NCBI RefSeq assembly: GCF_001649575.2
Contig: NC_051443.1
Coordinates: forward strand, 15,284,127 to 15,348,126
Origin: Kryptolebias marmoratus
Lineage: Eukaryota > Chordata > Actinopteri > Cyprinodontiformes > Rivulidae
Direction: 5' to 3'
Length of the DNA: 64,000 nt
Part shown: positions 1-12,605 of the stretch, in pieces
How the letters are laid out: the number at the start of each line of letters is the position of its first letter
How positions within the stretch are numbered: the stretch's first letter is position 1
Notes under the pieces: model-generated
Seen by the model: only the letters and a program-made list of their open reading frames with translations
Told to the model about the DNA's origin: nothing
The model's database searches: none
Translations under genes and position numbers: made by a program

Positions 1-747
1 GTCCTTAATCCCCGCCCAGAATGTTCATGTAAGCTTCCCCAAAGCAAATAAAGTTGTATAAGCAAGAAAACGAATTCAACCAAAAAAAAAATCAACTCAA
101 CCAAAAAAAAGAGTTTCAAACAAAAAATTAGTGACTTCAATCAAAAAAAAAAATCTTTAAATAAATTTTTGTTTCGTAAAACAATATTTTTATGGTTAAA
201 AAGTTTTTAAGATGTTTTTTTGTTTGACATAATTTTTTTGATTGAATACTACTTTTTTTGGTTTGACATGATTTTTTTTTTGATTGAGTACTCCTTTTTT
301 TGTTTGACATGATTTTTTTTTTGATTGAATACTCCTTTTTTTGTTTGACATGATTTTTTTTTTGATTGAATAATTGTGAAACAAATCTAACTCCATAATG
401 CATGCACTCCGGCAAAAGTGACACAATATGATCAGAAAATTTGAGCTTCACAGATAAATTGCTGATTGACCAAACCAGGGGGGAAATGCAAAAGTTCAAA
501 AAAAAAAAAAATCATAGTTGTTCATTTAATCTTCAATTTATGTCATTCTTGTATACTATAATTATGTGATCTTGGTCTTTTTTATTCAATTGACACCCAA
601 GTGGATAAAGATAGTATCATTGCTTATGCCACCCACGATTCAACGAGGCAATTATTACCCTGAAAAACAGAAACAGTGAAATCATTGAATAACACATTCT
701 CATTAGATTTCTTCTTGTCTTTTTTTGTGTTAACATCTCACTGGCAG
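1..747 (+). other. astn2: intron upstream of exon a (3' part only)
   Basis: No coding sequence is recognised. The left half is low-complexity: A-rich runs at about 75-155 and a T-rich tandem repeat at about 222-372 (separate entry). Minus-strand open frames of 120 and 76 codons are produced by this repeat (Lys/Ser/Gln-rich) and are not genes. The last 50 bp before 748 form a weak, purine-interrupted acceptor. Confidence 0.8.
222..372. repeat. T-rich minisatellite, ~41-bp unit, about 4 copies
   Basis: The landmark tttgacat recurs at 223, 262, 303 and 344, giving units of 39, 41 and 41 bp plus a partial last copy. Each unit reads tttgacat, a run of T, gattga, atactcc or a variant, and another run of T. 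The copies differ mainly in T-run length, as expected of slippage. The A-rich stretch upstream at about 136-153 is complementary to the gattgaa-plus-T-run part of each unit. Confidence 0.85.
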
Positions 748-855
748 CAACTGGAGGCATGTACGGTCCCCAGGGGGAATCCGGTTCAGAGCCTGAAGAT
801 GACAATCAAATGAAGTTTTACACGGAGCAGAACAGAGGTCGAAGGCGCAGCAAAG
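748..855 (+). CDS. astn2: astn2 exon a: juxtamembrane cytoplasmic segment
   Basis: Internal exon, 108 bp, phase 1 at both ends. The acceptor is ...ctggcag and the donor is gtaaga. It encodes 35 complete codons: TGGMYGPQGESGSEPEDD, then NQMKFYTEQNRGRRRSKG, with split codons on both sides. The first half is acidic and Ser/Gly-rich, the second strongly basic. The basic run lies immediately before the membrane helix of the next exon, so by the positive-inside rule it should face the cytoplasm; this agrees with the ASTN loop between the two membrane helices. The ATG at 759 is internal methionine, not a start: the frame is open to the splice acceptor and the preceding exon is outside the window. 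Reading continues past the donor into a spurious 90-codon open frame ending at 1031. Symmetric phases would allow skipping without frameshift. Confidence 0.9.
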
Positions 856-3800
856 GTAAGAAGAAACGCAGGTGTGTGACTTTCAGTGTTGTGATGAACG
901 TTTCATACTTGAGATGCCTTAATTTGCGCAAGAGTGGATCCTCTTATCCATTTCATACTGCTGAGAATTTAATATTAAAACAAAAACGGAACCAAAAAAA
1001 AAACCAAGAGAATGTGTTTGAAAACAAATGATTTCTAAACTTCACTTAGCTGAATATGAATGGGAATAATGATATATATGGCTTATAGTAGAGTGAAATG
1101 AGGCGAGACAGTTCTGGAATTGTCCGCATAGCTGGAAGTAGGAAGAAGTCATGCACACTCCCTGTGGTGTTTAAAGTGCTATTCCATAGCACAGCTCAGT
1201 GACACTCACGGAGATATATGAGCTGATGTAAATGGAGTTTCTGTGATAATGAAACTCAATCCAAATAACCTGGACTGGAAGCATGATTTTAACTTGCATG
1301 ATATACGATGCCAGGGCTGTGATATACTGTAGATTTTGTATTTGTGTGTAGGTAACCAAGCTAAAATCGAATACAGTGTCAGTGCATATGTTTACTCGGT
1401 TATCTAAAAGGTGACAAACTTAATAACTTTAATCTGTTATTCTTCTGGTTTACAGCTTGCCTAACAGTATTTCTATTAATTGTATTAGCTAAAAGTTCGC
1501 TCAGTGATGTTAGAAAACCAATAAATAAAAAATATATAAATACATATAAAGTACTGTGTAAAAGCTTGCACTGAATGACTCTCCTCCTTCCAATCTTTTG
1601 CATGAAAGAGCGCTCATATAGGCTATTTGCCAAACTACTTTTTTTTCTTTTTTTTCTCCATTTTCAATGTTTTGGCCAAGTCAAAACACCTATGTATGCT
1701 GTTTTCAAGGAGCCAGAGCTTTTTGTAGTATTTTAAAGAAATCTAAATCATGAGTTCCCTAGACCTTCTGAAGGGTTTTAAAAGTTTTTTCTTTCTAATT
1801 TTTCAGTCTTTTTACTCATTTTCTGTTCAGCCTTTTTAGCTAACTATACCATATTATTATCTAAAGGTCATGAATTGAGAAATTAGTAAAAAAAAAATCC
1901 ATCAAAGAGCTGAGAGATGCATTATCCTTTAGTTGATCAGTTGCTGTAATGTTATATTTTCCACTAATTGCTATTTTGGACTTTGACGTTATTTATGTAT
2001 TTGTATATTTTATAAACTTTCAATTCAAACCACAAAATTGCTTCTCCTGCTTTTATTACTTAGCTGTTTATTTGAAAGACCGAATAAGTTAAAACCAAGT
2101 GAGCCATCACCCATGTTTAAACCTTACTTTGAGAAGTTAACCATAGACTTTTTGCACTAATAAACTCTTTCTCCAGCAGTTCTGGTAAACAGAAATCCTG
2201 ATTCTGTATCCTAGTTGACTGTTCCTAAAGAAGTGTCCATTTCTTTATTCATCATAAAGCCAGTCTGTGTTCAGAAATAATTACTTAAAAGTATCTAATC
2301 AGAGTTAAAAAAAGCATACCAGTTCTTCTCATTTACATTACCAGCACCTCAGAAACTCTAACCACCATGACTGGATACACTTGTAGCCCAGTGCATTTAA
2401 TATATATGAATGCTTGTAGCTTAGAATATAAAACAAGCTTAATATTCATCCTTGTCTTGTAGTTTCAGTGCATCCTTTACATTAGTGAAAGACAAGCATA
2501 TTAAGCCAAGGTGTGTGAACACAGGAATAATTGGCTGTGTCAGTCGCTTCAGTTCTTATCATGACATATTCTGACTACACAAACAAAACATTGCCATTTT
2601 TCATTGAATTTTTGAAACATGCGCATGACGTTAATACAAATAATCTGAAAATTGTTGGTTATTCATTATTTGTTGAAATATACATGAAAACAAGGTCATA
2701 AAGCTCTGTTTAAATTGAAACCTAACTGCATATTTCATCAGAAGGGCTTTGTGAGAAACCTGTCAGACGCTTCGCAATGGTCATAGATTGTTAAAAAAGA
2801 GGCAGAACAGAGGGAAGCAAGTCAACAATAGAATAAGAAAAGAAGAAGAAGAAGACATGAAATAAAATCCTTTATTCCTTTAAGGCACATAATATATTTG
2901 TGACTGCTTTACATTCCCATGTGGGTTTACGTAAGTGTTTGAAAGCATAGACTTGTTTGGTTTGTGCCCATAATGTAAGTGTTTGCCACCGTGAGCATAC
3001 ATTCTTTATTTCACTCAGTGAGCTTTTACCGTAATTGAGGGACCCCCTCCAAAAGCCCACTGACACCATCCTGACCCCACAGGGATTAACTGCGTCGCCA
3101 CTTTTGCTGCAGACAGCTGATGTTTCTGTTGTGCAGACTGGATGGATTCGCCATCATAACTTTGTGTCCTGAGTTTTAACCTTGAGCTGCATTTCACTAT
3201 GCCCAAACTTCCTGACAAAGTTTCAGTGGGCTCTCTCATTAGGGATATATGAGGTTATTGGGTAAAGAAAATATTTGTATTCACATTTCTTTGAACATGA
3301 TGGATTTTATATTTGGCACATTTTTATCCGTGATTATTAAGGTCATGTTATTGAAGGGAAATCATACTTGGGATTTTCCTTTTATAAGGTAATTATTCCA
3401 ATCATTTTAAAGTAACACAGCATTTGTTCTAAATACACTATGTGTCACTATGGATTACAATATTTCAGAGTCTGAATTATTGTGATAGTTTTTTGGGCCT
3501 AGCAGAACTACATTTTCAGAGGCTCAACGGAAAGAATAAATATTCATCAGTTACCTTCAAATCTCAGCAGTATTTCTTAGCCAAAACTATGACTTGTGCC
3601 TCTTATATTCCAGTAAGGCTCTATTTGACCTGCCAAGTTATGTCCTATTCTGATAAATGCCAAGTTCTGATAAATATTAGTAGACAGAGGTTGAGCAACT
3701 AATTTAATTCCCTTTAGCCTAGCTTGGAAATATGAGCCCTGACAGAGCCAAAGTGCAACCATAACTACTAATCCATAACCCTGTCAGTGGCAATAAAATA

Positions 3801-4122
3801 TTTTATCACACTTTCAAATTATTCTGGGCTAATATAAAAATAAAGGTGCTGTGCTATTTTAACGTATCTTTTCCATATGTTGACCAAATCTGAATTATGA
3901 GACAGAAGTGTAAGTTCAAGTGCAGAAAAGGCTCTGCTTTTTACCAACACACAAGACAAAAGGAGAAAATTTGTCCTCCTGTTGTTATGTAGTTACAGTA
4001 TCTGTGTTATGTTCTTGCCACCTGATAAAAATGGAATTAAAAAAAAGATGTTTGTTAATCTCTTTACAATCTGCTAAACCTATCTCTCTCTGTTTTCTCT
4101 CTCTCTCTTACTGTATCTTTAG
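856..4122 (+). other. astn2: intron between exons a and b
   Basis: 3,267 bp, phase 1, gtaaga...tttag. AT-rich unique-looking sequence with a short GAA run near 2844. No element or RNA gene recognised. Short open frames here (up to 90 codons) lack any recognisable protein. The 3' end carries a strong CT-rich tract from about 4080. Confidence 0.85.
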
Positions 4123-4269
4123 GCCACTCACAAAGTCCTCTAAATAAGGTCACCCTAACACTGATTACCATCAGCACATGTGTCATTGCCATTGTCTATG
4201 CGACGCAGGATTCCTGCCCTCTTACCGTCAAGGTTACTCTCCATGTGCCAGAGCATTTTGTTGCAGATG
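4123..4269 (+). CDS. astn2: astn2 exon b: second membrane helix and start of ectodomain
   Basis: Internal exon, 147 bp, phase 1 to phase 1. It follows a long pyrimidine tract (ctctctcttactgtatcttt) and ends at gtaagt. The translation opens [19 protein letters not shown], continues [19 protein letters not shown] and ends [11 protein letters not shown]. About 18 hydrophobic residues ([16 protein letters not shown]) after a lysine form the membrane helix; the following part, with one Cys, starts the extracellular side. The block [11 protein letters not shown]...[15 protein letters not shown] is a close match to vertebrate ASTN2 as I recall it. Because the helix sits in one symmetric exon, skipping it would keep frame but remove the helix; no evidence here says that this happens. 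Confidence 0.96.
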
Positions 4270-7200
4270 GTAAGTGTGACACACACGATAAAACTTGGCT
4301 GACTGACCAACAAATCCAGTATTCCAAAAGGGTTAAATGTTTTTTTTTCTCTTTTTTTTGCTGTATTTTTGCAGTACAGTACGGCTCAGTGGGCTGTGTT
4401 TTATCAAGATTTAATGGTTACTATTGGAGCCATTTGTTTGTAAGTAAAGAAAAGTGATGCTGCACAAAGTGTAAGTGTTGCCTGAATACTGCAAAGATAT
4501 GGCACACATTATGGAAGATATGGATTAAGATAAATGTATGGATTTTTAAGTTACATTATAGTATGGGGCACCACCAGTGATTGCACACTGTTGTCTTTGC
4601 CCTTCCTCCAGCCTGTTGGTGCACGGTGGTAGAAAATATGTCTTAGGATTTTAACTGTTTTGGAAGATTTGTTGTTGGTGGAAACAATTTTTGAACCAAG
4701 GTAAACTTAGTGTTCTTCAGATTTTCAAGTTCAGTGCTTTCAGTTTTTGTGCTTGCAAGTGCTTAAGAACAATAGATGCAAACACATCAGCAGAGACTAA
4801 ATCTTGTGCTAAAAAAAAAAGAGACAACAAGCAAGGGAAAATATGTTTCACAAATGTATTTGCAATCATTACATGATGAGGAGCAAAGTGCCTTAAATAT
4901 ATATCTGTCCTTTTTATTGAACTTTGACCTTCCATCTTACATGCTTTTAATACATGTGTCTGGTACTCATGAAAATTACTAAACTGTATTTTTGTAAAGT
5001 AATTCAGCTTTGTGTCCCAAAGTAAAAGTTACATAAGCCTGTAACCAAAGACGTTGTTTTAGTCAACATGATGGTTGAAAACTAACATTCACAAAACTGT
5101 ATGTAAGTCCAGAAGAATCAAGCACAGTAAGGAATCATAGATGCATCTGTAACCATCTGTGTAAGGATGGAAACCTGTAATCTAAAACTAGCAATCTGTT
5201 TCAGATTGCTTGATGGCTCTGGGATAAATTTAAACTGCGTCTCTTATTGGCAAGATTCCACACTAAAACCCTAAGTGAGAGCAGAGGCTAAAACTGAACA
5301 TGTGCAAGGAAGTAAATGAAGCAAGAGGGAGTGAAGAGCTTAGGTTATTTATCTAATGATTGCCATGTCTCTGAGAGCCATGCATTCACTTATCAACTGA
5401 TCAGGTGATCTTGGCTCCGGTGCCTCATCTCTACACCGCCTACACTCATAGTTTTTGCACTCTTTGGCAAACAATGAAAATGGAACAGCATATAAATCCA
5501 ATGTAATCAACCTATTTATATAGGTTCATATAGCATGATGTATCCAGTTCTAAGAATTGTTTCAAAAGATTTGATGATTTCCAAGCTCTACCTTTGACCC
5601 GATACTGATTCAGTTACCATCAGGGATTTGGAGTGTAGGTTTTGTTTGTCAGGCTGTAAAACTAACTTTTGTGTGCAGGATATCCAGGATATAGAAAAAG
5701 CAGACAGCAGATGCACTGCAGATGTGATTAAAGGCAACCTAACCCAGCAGTCTGCAAGCATACAGTGGGCACATAGTCAGAGCAAACACACACATACAAC
5801 AGGTAAACAAAACAAATCCAAACTGGCAAGCCTCTTGTAAATATAAGCTAGGAAGGTGCAGGCAAACATGGGGAGAAGGCTATATTTCCAAGGGAAAACA
5901 TGTGATCTGACACACAGACATGAGCTGTCTTCCATGATCTGCATTTTAAATTGTGGAGAACAAAGATAGGTGTCAGCTGTGCAGACAGGTTGTGTCAGGT
6001 CAGGCATCACCATGAGCAGGAAATGTCACAGGAGTAACGAGTAAACTTGTCTGGTGATGGTAAACAGAAAACCATAGACCACACAGTTGTTGTTTTTTTA
6101 ATTGACAAAAAGAGAACCTCAAAGTACATGCTCAGGTACTGAAAAAATATATTGAGTTATTGAGTCCAAGTTATCCACATTTATTTTATCTGTCCAAATA
6201 TGTTTTTTGTCATTCTAAAACATAAACAACCTTTAAGTTTTAAGTTTGTTCAATTGGAGTAACAAGAAGTTTGTTACCTGCCCTCTAATAATTGAAAAGT
6301 TAAGGTCCTGAAATGTTTGCCTATTTATGTCAATGTAAGAATTATTGACACACAGTAAGAAATCGTGTTTTGAAATAACATTGTGTTGTTGTTGTTGTTT
6401 TTCTGTAAAATACTGCATGTAATTTTTAGGAATTTTGATAAAACAGTGTAAGGTAAATATGATCCTTAATCTAAGTGTTTTCTGTTCGAGCCTTATGCTG
6501 CATTTGATCATTTCTTTTACATTTTTACATTTAACCAGCAGCCATGGCACAGATATTCATGGCTATCTTTATTTCTCAGAAAACTACAGTAAAAGATACT
6601 CTCTATTTTTCTTAACTCAGTTGAAAACGTGTAAACCAAAAAAAAAAGAAAAAAAAGAAATGATGCACCCATAGTGGTAAAGTTTCCTTACAGGTCACAG
6701 AGAAAGGAGTCCAGAATTTAACAATTGCCTCCTCTCTGTCTGAGCTGAAGTTAATAAATCTATTCTTTCTCTCGGCACAGACCTGTTCTCTTAGCTGCCT
6801 TGTTGCAGAAACTGGCCTCATTGTGCTCTCCCTTTTGTTGTCCTGACTTGTGAAATGATTTCAAGAGCCTTTTCTGGAGTTTTCTGTGTGTTTACAATTT
6901 TAACACTTTGATTGGTTTTGCTCCCTCGCTTTTGAGATCTTCAGTAAATCCACTTAATTTCAGTGAGTTTTGATAAAATTATTTATTGTTAATATATTTT
7001 TTGTTATTATTAGTACTTTTTCATATATTATTTTGTACATTTATACACTTACGTACAAAGAAGCAAAAAATAGATTTTGAAATTATCAATTACTTTTGAA
7101 TAGAAATAATAATGCATTAAGAGCATGGCTGAGGCTTCAGATGGTATCTCTGTTTGTTCTCCAAATCAAAGCATTCTTTGTGGCATGGATTTCATGGCTA

Positions 7201-8344
7201 GAATTTTTGATCTAATATGCACTTCCTGGAACTCAGTTTTTTTTTTGTTTGTTCTTTGTTTTTACTTACTCCTTTGAATCCCCTTTAAATTCTCACTTTG
7301 TATCTTAGTCTAGGTTTTCAGTATAGTTTAAATTCAATTTTCAGTGATCAGCCACAACATTAAAACAGTCAAAACAATACTTTGTTTAACTGTTTATTTT
7401 TTTGGTTGTCCTCTGGCACAAAGGGCACTGGCAGCTGACCCTTTCAATCCTTTGGGTTGAAAAGATAGACATCTGTGGATTTTGGTCCAATGCGTTCCCG
7501 GGGAGGCTTCATCAAAATGGAATCTGGGAATTTGGAGTCCGAATCAATGACTTTGGCCCTTGATTTCATTTGGCAGTCTGTTCCTCAGCAGTTTCTGGAG
7601 AGTGGCAAAGCACATTGTCCTTCTGGAGGAGACCACTGCTACTGAGGAGAGTTGTTGCTATGTGCTTTTTCTGAAACAGTGGAGAGCAGTATGAGGCAAA
7701 GAGATGTCGGCATTGATCCACAGTGCCAAGATCAAAGGTTACCTTGTAGCTTTTTCTTTGTTGCTGCTTTTTTTTTTTTACAAATTATTATTTACTCCAG
7801 TGGTTTAATGTTGTGGCTAGGAGTACTCTTAGCGTGGATGTTTGTTCTGCTGTGACCCAGTCATATACTCTCAACACAGCTGCAAAAAAAGCCTGTTTTA
7901 ACTAGAGGTCTAAAGTACAATCTCCTCACTGCTCCCTCTGGAACCGAAACTCATTGGCATCAATTAGGCCTAGTCTTGTTCAGTGATCAGAGTTTAACGA
8001 TTGCTCTGAAAGCAGTAAGAAAGAAAGGTAAGTCAGCGTCTTGCAGAATAGCATTTACTGATTGACTTGTGAAACCCTTTTATCCCATCTAGTGCAATTA
8101 CCAAGGAAATCCCATCAATACACACATTATGGGTCTTAATTTTCTCATTTAAATTCAGTCTGGTCAGGATGGGAAATAAAATTACAGTGAAAACAAAAGA
8201 ATTAGCTACTTCCCCAATTGATTTGCCAGTATGACTTGGAAAGGAGCTTTTTTTTTAAATGCCAAATAATCAATCTCTCCCTATAATTTTTCATGTATGA
8301 TGTCAGTTTTTTAAAATTGTTTTATCTATTTATTTATTTTTCAG
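4270..8344 (+). other. astn2: intron between exons b and c, with a Tc1/mariner relic
   Basis: 4,075 bp, phase 1. It contains an internally deleted Tc1/mariner-like copy at about 7345-7820 (separate entry). Elsewhere I see nothing but AT-rich sequence with short homopolymers. A candidate exon at 5679-5802 was rejected because it stops in the required frame. Confidence 0.85.
7345..7820 (-). mobile_element. internally deleted Tc1/mariner-like relic
   Basis: The left end begins tgatcagccacaacatta and the right end reads agtggtttaatgttgtggct, an inverted terminal repeat typical of a common fish Tc1/mariner family. Inside, the patch 7523-7655 (ctgggaatttggag..., gtggcaaagcacattgtcct, ctggaggagaccactgc) resembles the reverse complement of the transposase region coding for the Trp-Pro-Pro-Asn-Ser-Pro-Asp and Asp-Asn-Ala-Pro-Cys-His motifs. 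The copy is far shorter than a full ~1.3-kb element and has no intact frame. The family identity is recalled, not searched. Confidence 0.65.
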
Positions 8345-8512
8345 GAAGTAGTTTTGTGGTCAGCATGGGCAGCTTCCTGGATGTCTCTAATTGGCTAAAT
8401 CCAGCCAAGCTAACTCTCTACTACCAGACCAATTCATCAACGCAATGGATCCGAGACTACTGTGGCCAGAGGACCACAGAGCCCTGCGAACAGATTTGTG
8501 ACCAGGACACAG
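8345..8512 (+). CDS. astn2: astn2 exon c: conserved ectodomain block
   Basis: Internal exon, 168 bp, phase 1 to phase 1. The acceptor is tatttatttatttttcag and the donor is gtcagt. It encodes GSSFVVSMGSFLDVSNWL, NPAKLTLYYQTNSSTQW, IRDYCGQRTTEPCEQICDQDT, then a split Gly codon. The block SFLDVSNWLNPAKLTLYYQ...CGQRTT..CEQ is characteristic of astrotactins and lies between the membrane helix and the first EGF-like element. Three cysteines are present in the C-terminal third, and one N-glycosylation sequon (Asn-Ser-Ser) is visible. The frame is open on both sides of the exon, so splice sites rather than stops define it. Confidence 0.96.
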
Positions 8513-11500
8513 GTCAGTTCATATGAACATACTAACATATTCAAACACTGGGATCTATAAAGTGTGGATCCTGCTGCCCCCTTGATGGATTGTTCAATTT
8601 CAAAGAAAGACAAATCTTTAAACACTACCCTTGTAGTAACTTCAAATTAAGGGCTAAGGGATGGCGGCAGGCATAGCGGTAGGGGTAAATCTACACCAGG
8701 AAGTGGAACTCCATTGTATTATACAAATAAATAGCTTTGAGCTTTTTAACAAATCAAAAAAATAAATAAAATAAAACTGTTGTGAATATAACACCATCCA
8801 TGGTGTTAATATAAGTCAAACTTATGTAGCAATAGTGTTCATGACTTATTGCCAATAGTGCAAGTCCAACCCCTATAAGGAAGGATAAACTTTTTTCTAC
8901 TTCTAACAATGTCAATACTTGTTGCTCTTTATCGTAAAACGTACTTTACAGCCCTGAGTTACCAAGTGAATTGCTTAATTAGATCAAATATTTACCAGTG
9001 CAAGCTCAGGTGGCCCACACAAACCAAAGAGAGCAGAATCAATACTAGGGAAATTAAAAAAATAAATTATTACAAATAAATTATTCAAAAGAAAAGAGCA
9101 TTTTATTGTGAAATTTTCAGTGTACTGATTAAATTTAATTTAGTGTCGTGATTGAGCAAATAAGTGTCCGTGCAATGAACACCTGAGAACTGGTTGTAAA
9201 TTAAACAAGTTCTGCTGTTTTATTTTCTTTCTATAAGCAGGGACAGTCATTCAAAATCTACTGAAAAGAAGCAATGAAAGTACAGCGTAGGATCAATAAA
9301 TAAATCTTACATAATTATGGGACAAAGGTCTGAAACCATCTATATGTAGAATTAACCATTTTAATCACATACTGTAACATATCTTAAGCTCAGAAAAAAA
9401 ACCCACAAGGTTTGATGGTGTCAGTGGATCCAACCATTATAAGCCATATAGGAGTGTGTTGCTGGATGCAAAACAACAGCATAAGGGCTTTCAATGCCTA
9501 TAATAATAATAATAAACAGAGGGGAATAAATTTATTTTCCCAGAATATCAAGGCATTGCAGAGGGTCATTGGTGTGGTTGGATTTCATGAAAACTATTTC
9601 ATATTTACTTAGCATTAAGTTTCACAGATATAGTGGAAATTTAGGAAAATAATGGAATTGAAATACTGACAGAATTTTTACTGAAAGAAAAGTCAAGGTG
9701 AGTTAGTTCATGTTTTCACCTTTTTATGGATTCTTAAGTAAATGTGACAGTCCTCTGTAGGTCAGAGCATGGTGAAACAGCTAAACCCCAACATTCACAC
9801 TGTGTAAGCAGACGCTCCTGGCCTCTTTTTCCCCGTCTAGGTAAATAATCACCAGCTGCAGTATGTACACAATCAGCACACACCTTTTTGCCTCTTGTGA
9901 CATTAAAATGTCCCACTAAAAGCTGAGCATGCAGCCTAATAATATTTATCTTACCTTGAGTGGTGTAATTCCCTTGTGTTTTCCTGCCCAACTGGATAAA
10001 GTCTAAGCTTATTAGAATGGATTACATCTGTAATGTATGTGAAATTTATGTAACCCTAGTCAAGGACATATTCAAGGCTGCTGCATAATGTATCAGAGGC
10101 CTAGACAGTCAACCCAGTCAGTATACACAAAGATGCCAAAGATGGAATTAACACCCATGTGTTTGTTGGTTCTGATGCAGACGTGAGTAGATGTGCCTGA
10201 CGTTCATCAGTCCCTGCACGTTCCTGAAATGTGAAATCATTATTGGTTGTAATTCATTTTTAGAGTCATTTGTCCCAATCCAACTACATTCAACATCCTC
10301 ACTTTGTTTGTGCTGCTGTCGAGCTCCGTCTTCTTGACTGTCCATTTATTTCCCTTTTCATCTGTCCTTTTCAGCAGCCGGATTATTTCATCAGTTTTAT
10401 GCTTGTTAAGTAATTTGGTTCACATTAGTCAATTGAAATCCTCCAAAGTGCCAAATTAAAGGTGCTCTTCAAAAGTGATTTCTGTTCCTGTAATTGTCCT
10501 CTTTTATGCTTCACAATTCCCTTACAAACACAGCCAAATGCTTCCTACTATGTTAACATCAGGGTTAATTTTGTAAAATGTGACGTAGCAATTCTGCTTA
10601 AGTGAGGTATTTACAAAAAAGGCAAAAATATATGTAGTGTCCATATGAACTGGTGATGTTTAGGTGGTAACATAATATAGAAAAAATATAATTTTCAACT
10701 AAATAATAAAAAACAAATATTGTTCACTTCATCTTTTGTTTAATGGTCAAAGCACATGTCCATTTGTTAAAACTTGTGTGCTTCCATTGAGTCATCATTC
10801 CTGTGCGTCTTGTGATTAGGAAATAAGATGTCATCAAATGGAGGGTTTTAAAAAACACAGGTTTTATATAATCAGCCCACTTGCATGCACGATCCACAAA
10901 GAACTCAAGAACATTAGTAAGATCTCTAATGTGACGCGTATTTCCTGCCTCCTGCAGATTTTTCAAGAGTGTTATTTCTTGTCGATGTCACCTTGAACAA
11001 GTCACAAAATTAGTGTTCAAAACTTTTATGTGGTAATATATATATATATAAAAATAAGTACTGCATTTTTGTAACTTCTGTTTTTGTAAACGGTGGCATT
11101 TATCTTATTTAAAATTGTACACATTGTCACTTCAGGAAAGTGTTTTCACTCTTCCAAAAATATCTGTATTTAAACTAAAAACACTGCTCTGCAAGCTATA
11201 TTCTACGCATACTGCTCTGAAATTACACATTTTGACATTTAAACCAGTGAAGGCCATCTGTTTTATAACATGTGTTCTAAAACACCTGCGGGCACGCTTT
11301 CTTTGGCCTCTGTAATCACAAGCAGCGGGCTGTTTCAGCAAGTTATCTCCCAGCATCTCCATCATGTGGCCCCATCATGCCTCAGTGTCACGCTGGTTGA
11401 CAGTCACTGTTGACTACCTGTCGCTGTATCACTGTGACTGGATAATCAATCCTCTCTGCCCTCACCTTCACTCCATAACTCAACTGGCAGCGTGGAGGTC

Positions 11501-12139
11501 AATGGATTGGCATGATGCAACTCTTTCTGCTGTTTGCTTGGGCTCTGGCTGACCATTATAAGGAAACTAATAATGCTATAAATATTGTCAAGACTGCAAA
11601 AACTGTCCTTGTAAATAGCTGAAAAACATCACTTTCAGCAACATTTACTTTTACATAAATTGTTGCATTTACAGTATATCTATTGCCATAACAAACACAT
11701 GATATTATTTACTGAATTAGGATAATTTAAAATATTTTCTAACTAGTGATGCAATTAAGATGACTTGTCGTAATGATTTTGTAATATTCTTGGGCACGTC
11801 ATCCTACCTTATAAAGGCAAAAAGCCTAAAAATTGTTCAATTGACATAATGTATATATGTAACACTGCAAATAGTCATTCCTAAAACATAGCTGTCTTGT
11901 GAATGACTTACAGCTGCTAACACACTAAGTTCTAGCTCAGTATTTGTTAAATTGACTGAGTTAAAGTTATTTTTGTATTGGCTCAAAATAGCTAAAATAT
12001 ATAATTCAGTCCAATTCGAGATGTCAGCCACCTTGAATTAGACTGACGCCAAAGATTTTTCAGTTTTGGAAGTACACCCACTGATGATTTGCTGCAAGTT
12101 TCACCAAAATCTTTCCAGTGATTCATTAGATATTTTGCT

Positions 12140-12605
12140 AACTCTGGGTCTACCCTGGGGTCATTTCCTAGTGGGCTGTACTGCCAATAAAAGTGACCAG
12201 GAGGCATTCTAACTAGATACCAACTAGATACAAACCACCTCAGCTAACTCCATTTGATGCAGAGAAACAGCGGCTCTACCCGAACTCCCTCCTGAATGAC
12301 TGAGAATCTCACCTTCCCTCTAAGGGTGAGCCCAGACATCCTGCAGAGGAGGCTCATTTCAACTACTTGTATCTGTAATCTTTTTCTTTTGGTCATGATC
12401 TCATGACCGTAGGCGAGGGATGGCCTGTCAGTGAAGCAGTAAATCAAGAGCTTTGCCTTTCAGCTTTGTCCCTTCTTCATCCCCTTGAACTGGTGCACTC
12501 ATTACTTCAGTTGAAACAGTCAGCCCATCTCTCACTTCATGCTAGCATCCCTTCTGAATGAGACACTAAGATACTTAAACTCCTTTGCTTGAAGCAGAGA
12601 CTCAA
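12140..12605 (-). mobile_element. LINE (non-LTR retrotransposon) relic, reverse-transcriptase C-terminal region
   Basis: Read on the minus strand, 12244-12447 gives a decayed protein containing LAYGHEIMTKRKRLQIQVVE, then MSLLCRMSGLTLRG and VRVEPLFLCIKW. This matches the recalled fish LINE pattern TYGHELWVMTERTRSRIQAA followed by EMSFLRRVAGLSLRDRVRSS. The + strand DNA patches gcagcggctctac, cctgcagaggaggctcattt and gatacttaaactcct are also conserved in this family. There are stops and frameshifts throughout, so it is dead. The element runs antisense to astn2. Confidence 0.7.

Noticed and set aside
222..372. Possible CRISPR-like spaced repeats
   Set aside because: The units are contiguous variants of one T-rich minisatellite with no unique spacers, in a vertebrate intron.
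137..499. 120-codon minus-strand open frame (Lys/Ser/Gln-rich)
   Set aside because: It is generated by the T-rich tandem repeat; its internal repetition follows the 41-bp DNA unit.
748..1031. Single-exon small gene starting at ATG 759
   Set aside because: The frame is open upstream to a splice acceptor, the conserved part stops at the gtaaga donor, and the next astn2 exon joins in phase.
5679..5802. Candidate exon between gtgtgcag and gtaaac
   Set aside because: 124 bp, not frame-neutral, and it meets a stop in the phase required by the surrounding introns.
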